Source of the DNA: Mesodorylaimus sp. YZB2_4 | Taxonomy: Eukaryota > Nematoda > Enoplea > Dorylaimida > Dorylaimidae | Reading direction: 5' to 3' | Length of the DNA: 64,000 nt | Assembly (NCBI GenBank): GCA_030248295.1 | Contig: JASANH010000183.1 | Location: 62,001-126,000 of the forward strand | In this document: positions 51,701-62,952 of the stretch, in pieces | Numbering within the stretch: the first letter of the stretch is position 1 | Layout: every line of letters starts with the position of its first letter | Made by a program: the position numbers and the translations under genes | Notes under the pieces: generated by a model | The model's input: only the letters and a program-made list of their open reading frames with translations | The model's database searches: none | Told to the model about the DNA's origin: nothing

Positions 51701-54700
51701 AACGGGCTTCAACCGATTTACGATTGTCAACATCGTCAAGAAGGCCAGAATAGCCAACACCGTCGAAGATCTGCCTGGGCGAGGGCGAAAGACCACCCCA
51801 AGGATCGATAGGATGATCATCAATACAGTCAAGGCCAGTCGAAGATTATCAGCAGTGCAGGTGGCGAGGGATCTCGAACGGGCCAATGCAAGTATGGGCA
51901 AGGTCGGCTTGGTTAGGGGGCAGGGGGTGGGGTGCAACTTTTAGAAATTACTGTTTTGAAATGCACCTTTTACGCATTTTCCTGTTGTGAAAGCTATGCT
52001 TCAACATTTTATATCCTTCAGTATTTCCTTGACTTGAATACCCTTCTTAGAAGTGTTTGACTGAGTGTAATCAGTATGTACAATTAGATAAAGCAGACCT
52101 GCCCGGCCGGCCAGGCTAGCAAGGGACCTTGATTGATATGTATAGATAATAGAACAAACAGGACTTGCTGCTGGCTATCCGGTTAAGTCAGGCTAGGAAC
52201 TTGGTGAGTCAAGCTTGTGAATATATACTGACTTGTACTGAAGGAGAAGAAAAAAGCGGAACTAGCCAAGCCAGGCTAGGCTAGCTTTCCTGTGCAGTGA
52301 CAACAGCAAGCCTGATCTTATTGCGAAAGAGACAGGTCAGGCCAGGTCAGGTTTGGTTTGGGTCCAGTCGAGTGAGCGAGTTGTATGACTGTTTACATAC
52401 AGGACTATAGGCTGGCAGGACAATTGGCCTGTGCTTGAAGGCCAGGGCTTGGTCAGTCAGGTTAGGACTTCGTCCAGCCCGGATACAGTTTGATCGCTTT
52501 TGCTTTCTTCCTTCTCTTTCTTCCTTATAGACCTGAGGAGGGTTTCGTGAAGAAGGCTTTCAATGTCCTGGCCGGCCCAACAGGGGGGGGGGGGGGGGGG
52601 TTACCGCCCCTACCTTCTGCCCGTACTTGGCCCAATGGCGCGCTCGTCTCACCAAAAACTGTCTGCCGCCGTCTTCATGAAGCCAAATTCAGATCCCGCG
52701 TTGCCCGAAAAAAGTGATTTCTTTCCGCCCACCACATGAAAGCTCGCCTTCAATTCGCTCGAGAGCACGTGGACAAGCCGCTAGAATTTTGGAGGAAGAT
52801 TTTGTGGCCGGACGGATCACAGTTCAACTCCGCCCCCCTTGGGCCGACCACAGTGTGGAGAAAACCAGGTAAAGCTTACAGTACAGGCTGAGCTGCACTC
52901 GAGGGACCGTCAAATTTGGTGGTGGTTACGTGATGGTTTGGGGGTGCATGGCGTACAATGGCCATGGGCGACTGGAATTAATCGATGACCGAATGAATGC
53001 CGAACACTGCCACCACATCCTGGACAACAACCTCTTCCAGTCAGCCGATCAATTGGGTTTGCCAGGCGACTTCATCTTCCAAGAATGTAATGACCCCGAG
53101 CATACCCCAGAATGACCAATCAATGGCTCGACGAATATGGCGTTCGGTTGCTCGACTGGCCAGCCCGAAGCCCCGACCTCAATCCTATTGATCATCTGTG
53201 GCACCAGCTCGAACGAGAATTGGGCGATCGGCGGTTCAAGTCGAAGGACGGGTTAAAAGCTGCCTCGACCACTGCATGGACACGCTTGAGCTGCCGAAAG
53301 ATCATAAATCTCGTCGATTCGATGCCACGACGATTGCAAGCCGTGATTAAGGCGAAAGGTGGCCCCACCAAATACTGATCGATCAGAATCCAGTGAATTT
53401 GTGTGTAAAAGTGTCACTGTGTGATTATTTTTGATCCAGACATTTCGCGAGCAGCTGTTGAAAAACGAGCTGGTCAAACTGATCTTTGAGCTTTACAAAA
53501 GATTCATCTTTTCCATGCTGTTCAGCATTAAAAATACTATCAGAAGAAGGTTTTTTTAAGATGATATGCTTCATGCGCTACGTGAAAAAGGGGCAAAAAG
53601 CACAGGAACCTATCATTTTCTCAGGTGTGAATTTTTGTCCGTCACTGTATACTCATGTTCATGCGGAAAGTTCCCCCCCCCCTCAAATGATTCCTCCTAG
53701 GCCAACTGAAATTTTATCGCCCTGTAATGGTAACTCTGATCTTTTTCGTCTAACCACTTGTCTGCGGGCTCAGGCTCTCAGTGGCTTCAGGTTGCAGTAT
53801 GAGGACTCGCAGCCTGGTTTGAAACTCACTGAATGTGCACAGACCACGATGAGTCATATTCGATTATTTACCATACGAATATGACCGGAATGCACGCACT
53901 CGACCACTCGATCGATGACGGTCAACTAACGGTCTCCCTAATCAACCCGCACTCACTCGCCCGACCAGAAGCTGGCAGCAAATACACTCATGGTCAGACG
54001 CACGCTTAAACTCACACACTGCTTCATCACACCCTCTTTTTCCTGGGAGACTGGAAACACGGTACTCGCAACACAATATTACGGCAGTCCTCATTTCTTG
54101 TAGGGTTTGCGATTTTTGCTTTTGATTTGCAAAATGCGTTAGCTTTCAGGAAATTATGACTGGTATCTCTGGCAATATATTATGTGCTGATCAGAGTGAC
54201 GCCGATGTGGCTGACGAGCAGACGGCGCGCTTATCCGAGTCCGACAGCGATGTTCTCAGGTGAGCTGATCGAGTGCATATGGGCTTACTCATGCTGGCGG
54301 TCAAATATGGCTAATAGTCGTGGGCGAAGTTCTTTTTTTAAACGCGTCATAACAGTTAAAGGGCCAGTGCACAAGTGCGGGAGAATATGTGAGAGACGGT
54401 GGTCTCTGGGACGAAACCCTTTCAATGTGGGCCATTCCAGACTAGCTGGAAAAACGACTGAAACATGGAGCGAAGTGGTTCGATGGCTTTCTGCGGGAGG
54501 AGACTATTGACCATATGCCTGTAACGGACGTGAGAGGCAGACGCCTACCCTCCCCACCCCCTCAGGCCACCAGCCCAGCCACCCATGAATCCTGGTCACA
54601 AATTAAGCACCATCTTCAGGTAACTTGTTCCATAATAGTCGAGTACTATGACTCTTCGTATTCTGTGAAAGATCGTTTTGGAATCAGATAATGCAGGCAC

Positions 54701-57700
54701 TGCGCTGAGCCTCCAAGTTTGCGAGAGAGAATGCGTCGACCAGAAATGTGTGAATAGAATGAGATTTGGTATCAATGAAATATGGTGGTGCTTGACGAAT
54801 TGCATCAAGTTCAATCGTAGTTCACGCAACCCTGCTTCGTGATGCTTCAGTCTTACTTTATCATTCGTAGTGCGTAAAGTGAGTGTTGTAGTATCTTTGT
54901 AGTCACTCCATCTCTCGCACTGAATGATCATAAATACAACGCTCTTCTGCTGTGTGTATAGATCCGTTGAGAGAGGCAGAGGGAAATACAGAATCTATAT
55001 TTCCCCACACAGGCAAGTGCCGATTGGCTAATAGCATGCAGCAGTCGTAGTAGGGCATAGAGAATTTCTACACTGTTGGGTCTTCGATGCGCTAGTGGTG
55101 ATGACGGCGCAAAATCTAGACTCTTGGTGGCTTTCCTTACAGGAGGTCAGGGGAGGGAACCAATGAAACATGGTACCTGGCTTCATGACTCCTGCTCATT
55201 TTTTATCGCTAGCATACCACTAGTGTCTTGATGTCATTTGCATATGGACTAACTGTCTGACTCCTTGCAGGGAAACCATTCTTTCGTTGTTGTCATGTCG
55301 CGATGCACCAACATTGGTCGAGGCTGTCAGGTGAGTCACAGTACTGCTCGAGATAGGAAAACCAGTCAGATCGACCTCTTGGCCCCGCTCGGCCCCGACC
55401 CGGGTGTCTGTGTATCTCGGGTGCACATTAGCTTTTCCTAATTTTTGTGGGTTGGGCCCCATGCCACCCCAGGTCCCCACGGGACTTTCAGCCCATTTTT
55501 CCTCCACTCGGCCAGCAGTCACGATATTATAAGCGAGGCCGTGAGGTGACCAGCTCTCACGGCAGCGTCCCTCTGTGCGTCTCCACTAGGAGCACCTCCA
55601 CGCGAGGGCATCCTGGATCGGACATTGGCTCCCTGGGATGATGGCGGGCGGCCTGTGAACCTTGTCGGTGTTGGACAGCCGAGGCTGTCTCCTCGATTGG
55701 CTTCCGCCTTTCCACTCTGAGCTCCTCAGCGGTACCGGGTGAGTCACCCATGGCCCATGGCCCATGACCCATGCAAGGCCAGCGAGGGTTTATGGTTCGC
55801 AAACCGACCTCCATCAGACACGAGCTCAGCCGCTCTCTCCCAAGCAATACGGGAATACGAATGCCGAACCTCTGCACCACCGCGGCCGCTGGGTGCACAC
55901 TCAAGCACACACTGCACTGCACATTATATTACATTACACTACATCATACTAGATGTTCTATGCTGATAGAATACACTAACGGTAAGGCACCTGTGACACT
56001 CATACTTCAACTATCTGTTGCACACGCTGTGGTTCGTTGGGGTTGATCTTTTGAGCACACCCCCAGCATTCGAAGTACCTGGATACAAATTTGTAGAATT
56101 CCATTAGTTGACCTACAATCTATCTCTGAAAGTTTAAGCGGGATTGGCTTACATTACGTGACACCTGTAAGTCACCTAAAAGCAACATTAGAGTGCGTGG
56201 TACTGGACACTGCATGGATGCCCCATGTCTCAGGCCAATATGAGTAATCCAAAATACTGAAAATTATGAAGCATAATTTGTTGTGATTTGCGACTTTCTT
56301 GAACACATGCAGGTCAAAAAATTTCCCCATCGGTAAGAATATACCTGCCAAACTTGTTGCACGGTCACAAAAAATTTTGAACATTAATGCCAAGCTCAGA
56401 ATGCATATGGTCAAAATTTTGAAGCCTGAATTTCTGATTTCAAAAACTGCTATTTCAGGCAATTCAAAAATGCTACAAATTTTTTAAAGTGCGCATCTGA
56501 ATTAACACAGAATAAATTGAAACAAATTTGAATTAGCGCGGATATCTCGATCAGAATTTTGTGGGTTTTGGCCGCCGAAATTTGACGCTGGTTGCTGGTC
56601 TACAGACTCCTCTTATTTATTTTAAAAAAACATCGGGTCTTCTGGGTCACCCTGCACTTACCAAAATCCTCATGTGCCCCCAGCAACCCTGTCCTGTGGG
56701 GATGATGTTATCAATCTACAGGATAGAGTCGATTGAATCGTACTGAGACATTAGACGTCGACTTGAGACATTAGTGTCGATGGTTGCTGAAGTACGTTTT
56801 CGCATTACTAGAGCACTGCACACGGCCATGGAGAAAGGCGTTTGGTCGGTTGTATCCAGTTCGGATTTGGACTCGTGCTTGGAGTTGAATTTTATTATTG
56901 GATCAACGACTAATGGTATGTGGATGCGGCAATTTTAAAATTCTGTTTTAGCTGGCCAGATTTGTGGACTCGTGCTTCAGTACAGGGGCCCACACTTTAG
57001 ATGGCGATTTTGATCGATATCTTCCGAACTGATCTAAATTTCTCGAAATCCCATAGTAGGGTTTTCAGGTACCATCTCTGTCATGCTGGGGCTAAAAATC
57101 ATTGAAATCCATCGTGGTATTTTGCAAATGGCGTCGAAAAAGCTCTCCCCCAAGTACACAGACTTTAATTTGAAGTGCTGCAGACATTTTTTGAGCAGCA
57201 AGCACTATCATCTTGTGCAGGGCGTACAGCTGCTGCTTTGTGCTTTTTTTTATTTTTGTGGGCCGCAGTCCGTTTTGCCAATAGCCGGCCAGCAGTCAAA
57301 CCTTGAAAGCAGGGCTGTGAAGAGTCCCTCTGTGTGACTCCACTAGGAGCACCTCCGCGCGAGGGCATCCCGGACTGGACACCGACTTTTTCGGACGATA
57401 GCGGGTGGGCTTTGAACCCTGTCGGTGTTTGACAGCCGAGACTGTCTCCTCGTTTGGCTTCCGCTTTTCCGCTCTGAGCTCCTAAGCGGTACCGGGTGAG
57501 TCACCCACGGCCTATGACCCATGCAAGGCCAGCGAGGGTTTATGGTTCGCAAACCGACCTCCATCAGGGACGAGCTCAGCCGATCGTTCGCAAGCAATAC
57601 GGGAAGACGAGTGCCGAACCGCTGCACCACCGTGGCCGCAGGGTGCGCACTCAAGCACACACTGCACTGCACATTACATTACATTACACTAGATGTTCTA

Positions 57701-60700
57701 TGCTGTACATGGTTACTGGAAGCATCTATTTTGTTCGTAACACGACGCTTTAGGTTCGTCTCGCTCTCTCTGTTATTCGGGCGACTCTCTAGAATTGATG
57801 TAGGAATATTGAAAAAAGAGTTTGGTATTCTGATTCAGCACCCACGTTTTAGTGAGGGTAGTCAAAATTCTGAACCTCCATCTCAATTATTAAAAGTCGA
57901 AGTTTTCATATCCGAGTGGTCCCCCTTTGCAATAAAGAATTCCGACTTTTTTTGCTTGTGCTGGGGATCCAGAATTTTGGCTACCCCCGCTAACGTAAGA
58001 CTGGGTGCTGAATCTGAATATCACACTCTTTCTTATTATTCCGATATCGATTTTAGAGTGTACACACTTCGTCTGTGCAACGAAAAGTGGAAGTTTCTGA
58101 AAATTTGACGAGTCATCTTACGATTAGGTGAGCAGTGCTAAGTAAGAAGTCGAGCTACAGTTTGTTTGTGGAGATTTTCTTTCTTCAAAAATTGTGGGTT
58201 GCCGTTTTGCGTAACTGATCGTGAGAAATGCTTGCGCCCTGACCTTTGGAAAGTGAAGGCGCTGAAGTTGGATCAGATAGCCATGTGAATAGTAGCCCAA
58301 GCAAAAGAGCACTGTCTAACTTCGTGGCCCCCGTTCGATAGCAGAATGCAGAAGAGACTTCCGACCAAAGGCAGGAATGTGGAGCGAATTTGCCTGCCAT
58401 TTCCTCTACTCAACTGCTATTAAATTTGCATCAGTGGAAACGTTCTCGGGCACAGTGCATCACGAAATTCCGTCTTTTGCTACGATTTTGTTCTTTCCAT
58501 TTAGTTTGGGGAGTGTAAGAGACTCAAGTTAACAAGAGCGACCGTCTTTTATTCACTCCTCATCCACACACTCTCGAAATATACTCTTCCGACCAACACT
58601 CTCAATCACCGCTCGCTCTCATTTGCATTCCCCACGCCTAAGCTTTCCTGTGCTCCATGACCTGATCACGACCTTCTTGCATATTCTCGCACTAGCTTTT
58701 CTATCCGTGTGACCATCTCGACTAACATTTAGTACCCATGCTAGATACCCTTACACTCCCTTGCAGTAGGTAGGCTAAGAAAAATGTGCATGTCGATATG
58801 TCAGCCGAGCCAACAAGGACTCTGCCTTAGCTGAACTGGTCAGTCTATCCGCTGTCGAAATTGACCGTCTACCCCCTGTGATCAGCCACGATCCATTCTT
58901 CCCTAATTTAGACATCAGCCGTGCAGAAAAATAATTCGCTGTTAGAAATCTAGAGTAGGATAATATGCCCATTGTGCGCAATAATTTTTTGATGATTGGC
59001 ACAACAGCAAGGTCGCCTCTGACTTTTCAGGTCGCCTTTTATCGCAGGCCTCGCAATGCTTGGATATTCTGGTGGAGCAAAATGAAGAGTTTCGACGTCG
59101 TTACTGTCTATTGGATGATAATGTGAACAATCTGATGGAAGGGATCAAACAAGCCGCATCGGACGGTGCGGTCGAGACGGTGGCTTCGTTATTTCATGTT
59201 TGCCATGTGGTCGCAACGGCCGACGAGGGATTAGAGATCATGCGTAAGTGTTTGGCCCCGCACATTTGCCTCTGCTACTGTTCAGTTTTGTGGGTTTACG
59301 GTACATATTTGAGAAAATCAGTTTAAAATATGCTGCACAGCAAAGAGGAATTGGAACCGAAAGTAGCGCACCAAGCGGGTGGAAACCGTGATATCAGGAA
59401 GAAGAGCACAAAATAAGTGTTAGTGACCCTTTTTTGCTGATAAGAAACACCAAACTGCGACATTGCATTATCACTTTTTGTGTTGACTCCTCTAACGGGG
59501 CCATCCTCTGATCCAGCCAGTGGCTCCATATCATTTCCCAGTTGCTTGACCAACAACTATCATGGTGACAAACAGGTTGCTCTTTGCAGGGAAAAAGGTC
59601 ATATGGCGAGAAGTATGGTGCGAAAGATTTTTAGATGCCAGTGGCACTACAATTTCCAGAAACCGACCAAAATTCAGCCCAGACAGCTCTGTCGTTAGAT
59701 CTGCGGCACTTGTGTTCGAGGCGAGACCTTGCTTTTTCTTTCCAACAGAAGCACCAATTTTCTGGGTCCTGCCTCGCTGTTCAAGCCCCGCCTTTTACCT
59801 GGTACAGACTTTACTGTTGGGAGGTGCTCAAACCTAATCATGATACTGATAGTGAGCTTCACTGAATCACGAAAAAAGTGACAGAGTGACGGGCACCTTA
59901 TCGTTATTAAGCTAATGCGAGAGAGCGATTCTGACTCAAGGAAAATGGAAAATAGAGGCAGCAGCCAGCAGCAGCTTGCAAAACGTCTGTGTCCATGCTA
60001 TGCCTTACATGATTTACCTCCTTAGGCGCCAATGCAAATGACGTATTCCAAACGACCAAAGAAGCAGTCGGTTCGGTTCTGTCAATGATAACTATCAATG
60101 AGGATGACGATACCGCGGATTTGGATCAACTGAATGAATTCCATTGGTCCCTATTGGCATCGGTGTTCTCACTTTGGGACTCCATTGCGGATTTGCAGTT
60201 CCAAGAAATGCAAAAAAGTGAGTTGGGTTTGTGGTTTTGCCTGGTTGCGCTTTCTTAACCCTCCGTCAAACTTGCAAACTCATATTCTCCTGTACGGGGT
60301 CCTCACTTTAGAAGCCGTTTTTGATCGATATCTCCCGAACCGATCAAAATATCGCGAGATCTCATCGCAAGGTTCTCGGGTGCCATGTCCCGCATGCTTG
60401 GGTCAAATTTCATCAAAATCCGTCGAGCGGTGCCCGAATGGCGCCGAAAAAACCTTCCCAGAACTATATAGACCTCGTTTGTAACGTAAATTACTGTAGT
60501 TTTGTAGAACCGCGACAACTATCTTCTAGCACAGGTAGGGTACAGTGGCTATTTGATGTTACTAACAGCTCGACCAGGGAAGGGATTTCGTCATTGCAAA
60601 ACTTCTTATTTGCGCCGGTTGCTCCTGCTCGCTTCAGTGCATTATGCGGGTACAATTATTATGCTCTTGTCCTTTTTCGACCAGCACTTTACAAGATTAA

Positions 60701-61858
60701 GAAGAGCGAAGAATGTATGCTTGATCGGTGGCTTATTGTTTGTTTCTGCAAGTTTCAAGCACCTACTGGTTCTCCCGATGAGTAATTCGTGGCATACATT
60801 GCATGAAGTCTTTCATACAAGACGCTGGCGGCTTAGTGTTTGAAAGCCTGTCCAAAAGGGATGATTTGTGGGAGCACATTTTAGGGGCTTTTTTTGTTAT
60901 TTTGATGTCCCTTCAAAGACATTGGTCAAAGGAAGACCTTGCAAGTTTTCAGCCCATGCCCCTGTCGCTTTCAATAGTTTTACTTCCAATGCCCATTTTT
61001 AGCTAGCTAGACCAAATTATATGCTCGCACGTCCACAATGGCTTGGAAGTTTATGAAGGATTTTTAAATCAGTACCTTTTAAGAACTGGGATGAGCGGAA
61101 CTAGGAGGAGCGTAATTTGGAGGAATTAGCGCAATGTGCTTGCTGCTGGGAATGCTGGACTGAAGGCTGAAATTTAGACGACACTACAAGTGTATATTAT
61201 AGCTTTGTAACAGCAAACCTGAAGTTTGTTATAATTACAGAATTCACTTTTCGAGGCCGTACTCGCGAGCGTCACATTGTAGTGAGGTTGTATCCAGTGC
61301 TCGTGATCCAGCATCGCACGACCGACATCAGCGGGACTCAACAAGTCAGGCTGTTGTGTATGCGGAATGCATAAGCTCCCTCACCCCTCCTTGGGATTCG
61401 TCCTACGGGTGTCTACTGCGGTCAGACTCAGGAGGCTGGACGTACCATGACAATAAGGAGCCGGATTGGTCGATGCTGGATACTGTTTCTGCAGGGTGCG
61501 CGTGCTGCAGGTCAACCACGAATGAATGCCCCTATTTGCCAGAAATAGGCATCAGTATTGGCCCTGCTGTAGTGGCTGCTTTACTCGAGTGTCTATTAGG
61601 CTGCATTTTATTTCAGGTGCGTCCACTTTTAGTCTGCTCTCATCTCTCTTCCAACAATTGCCGATCGTTGATTTATCGGACAACAATTCTGCGAAATCGA
61701 TTTGTAGCAAACAAGCTACGGCTTTCGCAAAGAATTTGAAGGGCATGTTGAAGGAAAAAAGTGACGAAGGAACAAAAGCACGAAATGGAGTGTGTGCTTT
61801 TCTGGCATGTTTCTGTGATGACAATAAGAATGATGATGCCGATTTGAGTTCGAAATAA
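48789..61858 (+). CDS. SAAL1: SAAL1 (SPACIA1) armadillo-like protein, complete
   Basis: Nine exons: 48789-48908, 49598-49690, 49747-49830, 54150-54259, 55271-55330, 56755-56915, 59031-59243, 60026-60217, 61617-61858. They give 424 residues, against about 474 in human. SAAL1 is a cytosolic/nuclear ARM-repeat-like protein linked to proliferation in vertebrates; its biochemical role is unclear. The start MDRNPSPP is a family signature. It is followed by the acidic TELDDDMEARACALWDM, SGNILC, RDAPTLVEAVRR, NFIIGSTTN, LLDDNVNNLMEGIKQA and LFHVCHVVATADEGLEIM. The exon 3 acceptor at 49746 was preferred because it aligns gaplessly with WDMxxxxxVxxFL of the family; the more 5' AG at 49721 would give a stop. 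Intron 3 (4.3 kb) carries two transposons. The stop codon overlaps a poly(A) signal. Confidence 0.94.
49901..50875 (-). mobile_element. PIF/Harbinger-type relic with truncated HARBI1-like transposase
   Basis: A minus-strand frame (50588-50082, about 168 codons) contains FRLSRGTAQQILMDIGQRL, LSPTQQLLSAFRYLAGGGF and GPAKSTVSRALHKVV. This is the N-terminal half of a HARBI1-like nuclease; the DDE core is absent. The ends are GGCCTTGTTCCACCA (49901-) and TGGTGGAACTGGCC (-50875). Subterminal GACAAGT/ACTTGTC words recur on both sides. No clear 3-bp target duplication is visible. It is in SAAL1 intron 3. Confidence 0.82.
51235..53647 (+). mobile_element. Tc1/mariner element, copy 2, with both termini and a nested insert
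   Basis: TA duplications (51233-51234 and 53648-53649) flank the termini CAGTGGCGGACAAAAA and (complement) CAGTGACGGACAAAAA. Transposase remnants: the helix-turn-helix part starting at [15 protein letters not shown] (from about 51606), ERANA (to about 51892), a foreign insert to about 52630, then [25 protein letters not shown] (first Asp), [24 protein letters not shown], a frameshift, and [32 protein letters not shown], ending at 53378. It cannot encode a functional transposase. It is in SAAL1 intron 3. Confidence 0.9.
51893..52630 (+). mobile_element. MITE-like insert within the Tc1/mariner element
   Basis: The ends CAAGTATGGGCAAGG and (complement) CAAGTACGGGCAGAAGG are inverted repeats. 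The flanks GGCCAATG and GCCCAATG resemble an 8-bp target duplication with one difference, as expected for hAT. It has a long G run near its right end (from about 52584). The right half of a related insert is present in mariner copy 1 (about 32365-32785). Confidence 0.65.
54260..55270. other. SAAL1 intron 4
   Basis: About 1 kb with a fragment of family B SINE (gtgagaggcagacgcctac, 54530-54548) and no gene. Confidence 0.5.
55440..55965 (-). mobile_element. tRNA-derived SINE (family A, copy 5) with extended flank
   Basis: In SAAL1 intron 5. It runs from tttttgtgggttgggcccc through cctccacgcgagggcatcc to the head complement caccaccgcggccgc (to about 55890). The following 75 bp (gtgcacactcaagcacacactgcactgcac to tagatgttctatgct) also recur after copy 6. 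The box B segment is deleted in both. Confidence 0.78.
57000..57160. repeat. Dispersed repeat fragment
   Basis: gattttgatcgatatcttccgaactgatc and following sequence resemble 60310-60480 (ttttgatcgatatctcccgaaccgatc). It is probably part of a decayed element in SAAL1 intron 6; a related end occurs at about 1540-1745. Confidence 0.5.
57252..57705 (-). mobile_element. tRNA-derived SINE (family A, copy 6) with extended flank
   Basis: In SAAL1 intron 6. It is nearly parallel to copy 5, with the same box B deletion and the same downstream gcactcaagcacacactgcactgcac stretch ending in agatgttctatgctgtac. Confidence 0.78.
57765..58078. mobile_element. Long-inverted-repeat fold-back MITE (copy 2)
   Basis: Left arm: gaattgatgtaggaatattgaaaaa...gattcagcacccacg. 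Right arm: tgggtgctgaatctgaatatcaca...attccgatatcgattttagagtg, then cacttcgtctg. It matches the copy at 20838-21117 and follows SINE copy 6 directly. Confidence 0.72.
60218..61616. other. SAAL1 intron 8
   Basis: 1.4 kb. Bases 60300-60570 are a dispersed repeat (see 1395 and 57000). The rest shows nothing I can assign. Confidence 0.5.
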
Positions 61859-61859
61859 A
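61854..61859 (+). terminator. Poly(A) signal AATAAA overlapping the SAAL1 stop codon
   Basis: AATAAA spans the TAA stop at 61856-61858. If used, the 3' UTR would be only a few tens of bases long. Confidence 0.6.
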
Positions 61860-61944
61860 GTGCTGTACTTACGAAGAAACTTTTTTCTTTTTGATTGCCT
61901 AATGAAAGTTAGTCATTTAGAGACATTTTAGCCTAGTGTAATCG

Positions 61945-62115
61945 AGCATGGCAGGCACAGGAGGTAGTATGGCCAACAATCGGCGGGACAAGCGAGTCTT
62001 GCGAGTCTTGCGAGTCTTGCGATTATAGCTGCGGTTGAAACATCAACCCGAGGGGTTGACGTCTCCCAGGCAGGGGAGATCAACAGTTCTCTGCCTCTAG
62101 CAATGACCTACCAGA
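61945..62115 (-). mobile_element. GCCTGGTAGGC-family MITE with hairpin (copy 3)
   Basis: It contains gttgaaacatcaacccgaggggttgacgtctcccaggcag (hairpin core) and a local triplication of gcgagtctt at 61992-62018. The termini are degraded. Confidence 0.65.
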
Positions 62116-62397
62116 TACGAGGATTACACTATGCATTGAAGCTAGCTAAAAGCCATATTTGTCTGTAAGTCACTATTTGAGGGCAGTGGTCATCAACGTG
62201 GAGTTGCCCTCAGAACCCGAGCCTGGAAGGATAGCTTTTTGAGAAACTAATTATGACCGTTTATTGTTTCCTTGTTCTACTGGGCCCACTGCACTGAAAT
62301 AGCAAACTTTCCAAAAAATTTGTTATTGATGGCAAATGCAACGCGACGCAAGAATTGAGTTCTGACGATGAGTATAAGCAAGTTTTCGCTCCAGTTA

Positions 62398-62560
62398 TAA
62401 CCAAGCCTGACAGGCGCAGGAGAATTTGACCGCCCGAAGTCAGCAGGTCAAACACTCCGACTGGAGCAAGGCAAGTCTTGCGATTATACCTGCGGCTGAA
62501 ACATCAACTCGAGGGGAGATCGATTGCTCTCTCCCACTCGCCATGACCTAGCCGTATCAT
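62398..62560 (-). mobile_element. GCCTGGTAGGC-family MITE (copy 4)
   Basis: It starts ataaccaagcctgacaggcgcagg. It carries the core gcaagtcttgcgattatacctgcggctgaaacatcaactcgagg and ends ctctcccactcgccatgacc. Confidence 0.68.
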
Positions 62561-62952
62561 GCACTAGTGTTACACAGTTCGCCGAAAGCCAGAGTCTTTA
62601 GGTCTAATTATGCGTGGAAGAGCTGAGGTATAGATTATGTAGTTCCATGAAGAGCTCATTTATCGTTTGTGAGCCTTTATCAAGACTTTACCATGAAGGC
62701 AGCCTGATACATGTTTCTCGCTACAGTACATAAAATTCTTACATCAGTTTTGTGATTTCAAAAAACCCTGCATCTCCCTCCCACCCAGATTTATTCAAGG
62801 GAAAGTCAGCCCTGCTTTGGGGGCTGAAAGTGGGGAACGAACTCTCCACTCAATCAGGTTGCTTTACGTTTACAGTAACTGTAGCAGAAAATAATCTCTA
62901 AAAATCAAATCAAATCAAATAAATTAAATTTAGAAAACACCAGACCCGTCTT

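Larger units (their letters stand above)
61859..62952. other. Intergenic: convergent SAAL1 / GTPase 3' ends
   Basis: Two GCCTGGTAGGC-family MITEs (61945-62115, 62398-62560) occupy much of it. On the minus strand, AATAAA (plus-strand TTTATT at 62790-62795) lies about 160 bp after the GTPase stop and could be its poly(A) signal. Confidence 0.55.

Noticed and set aside
53486-53884. 132-codon frame at the 3' end of mariner copy 2
   Set aside because: Crosses the transposon boundary, so it cannot be an ancestral gene.
61992-62018. Possible CRISPR-like or regulatory array (three gcgagtctt units)
   Set aside because: Only three adjacent 9-10 bp units without spacers, inside a MITE.
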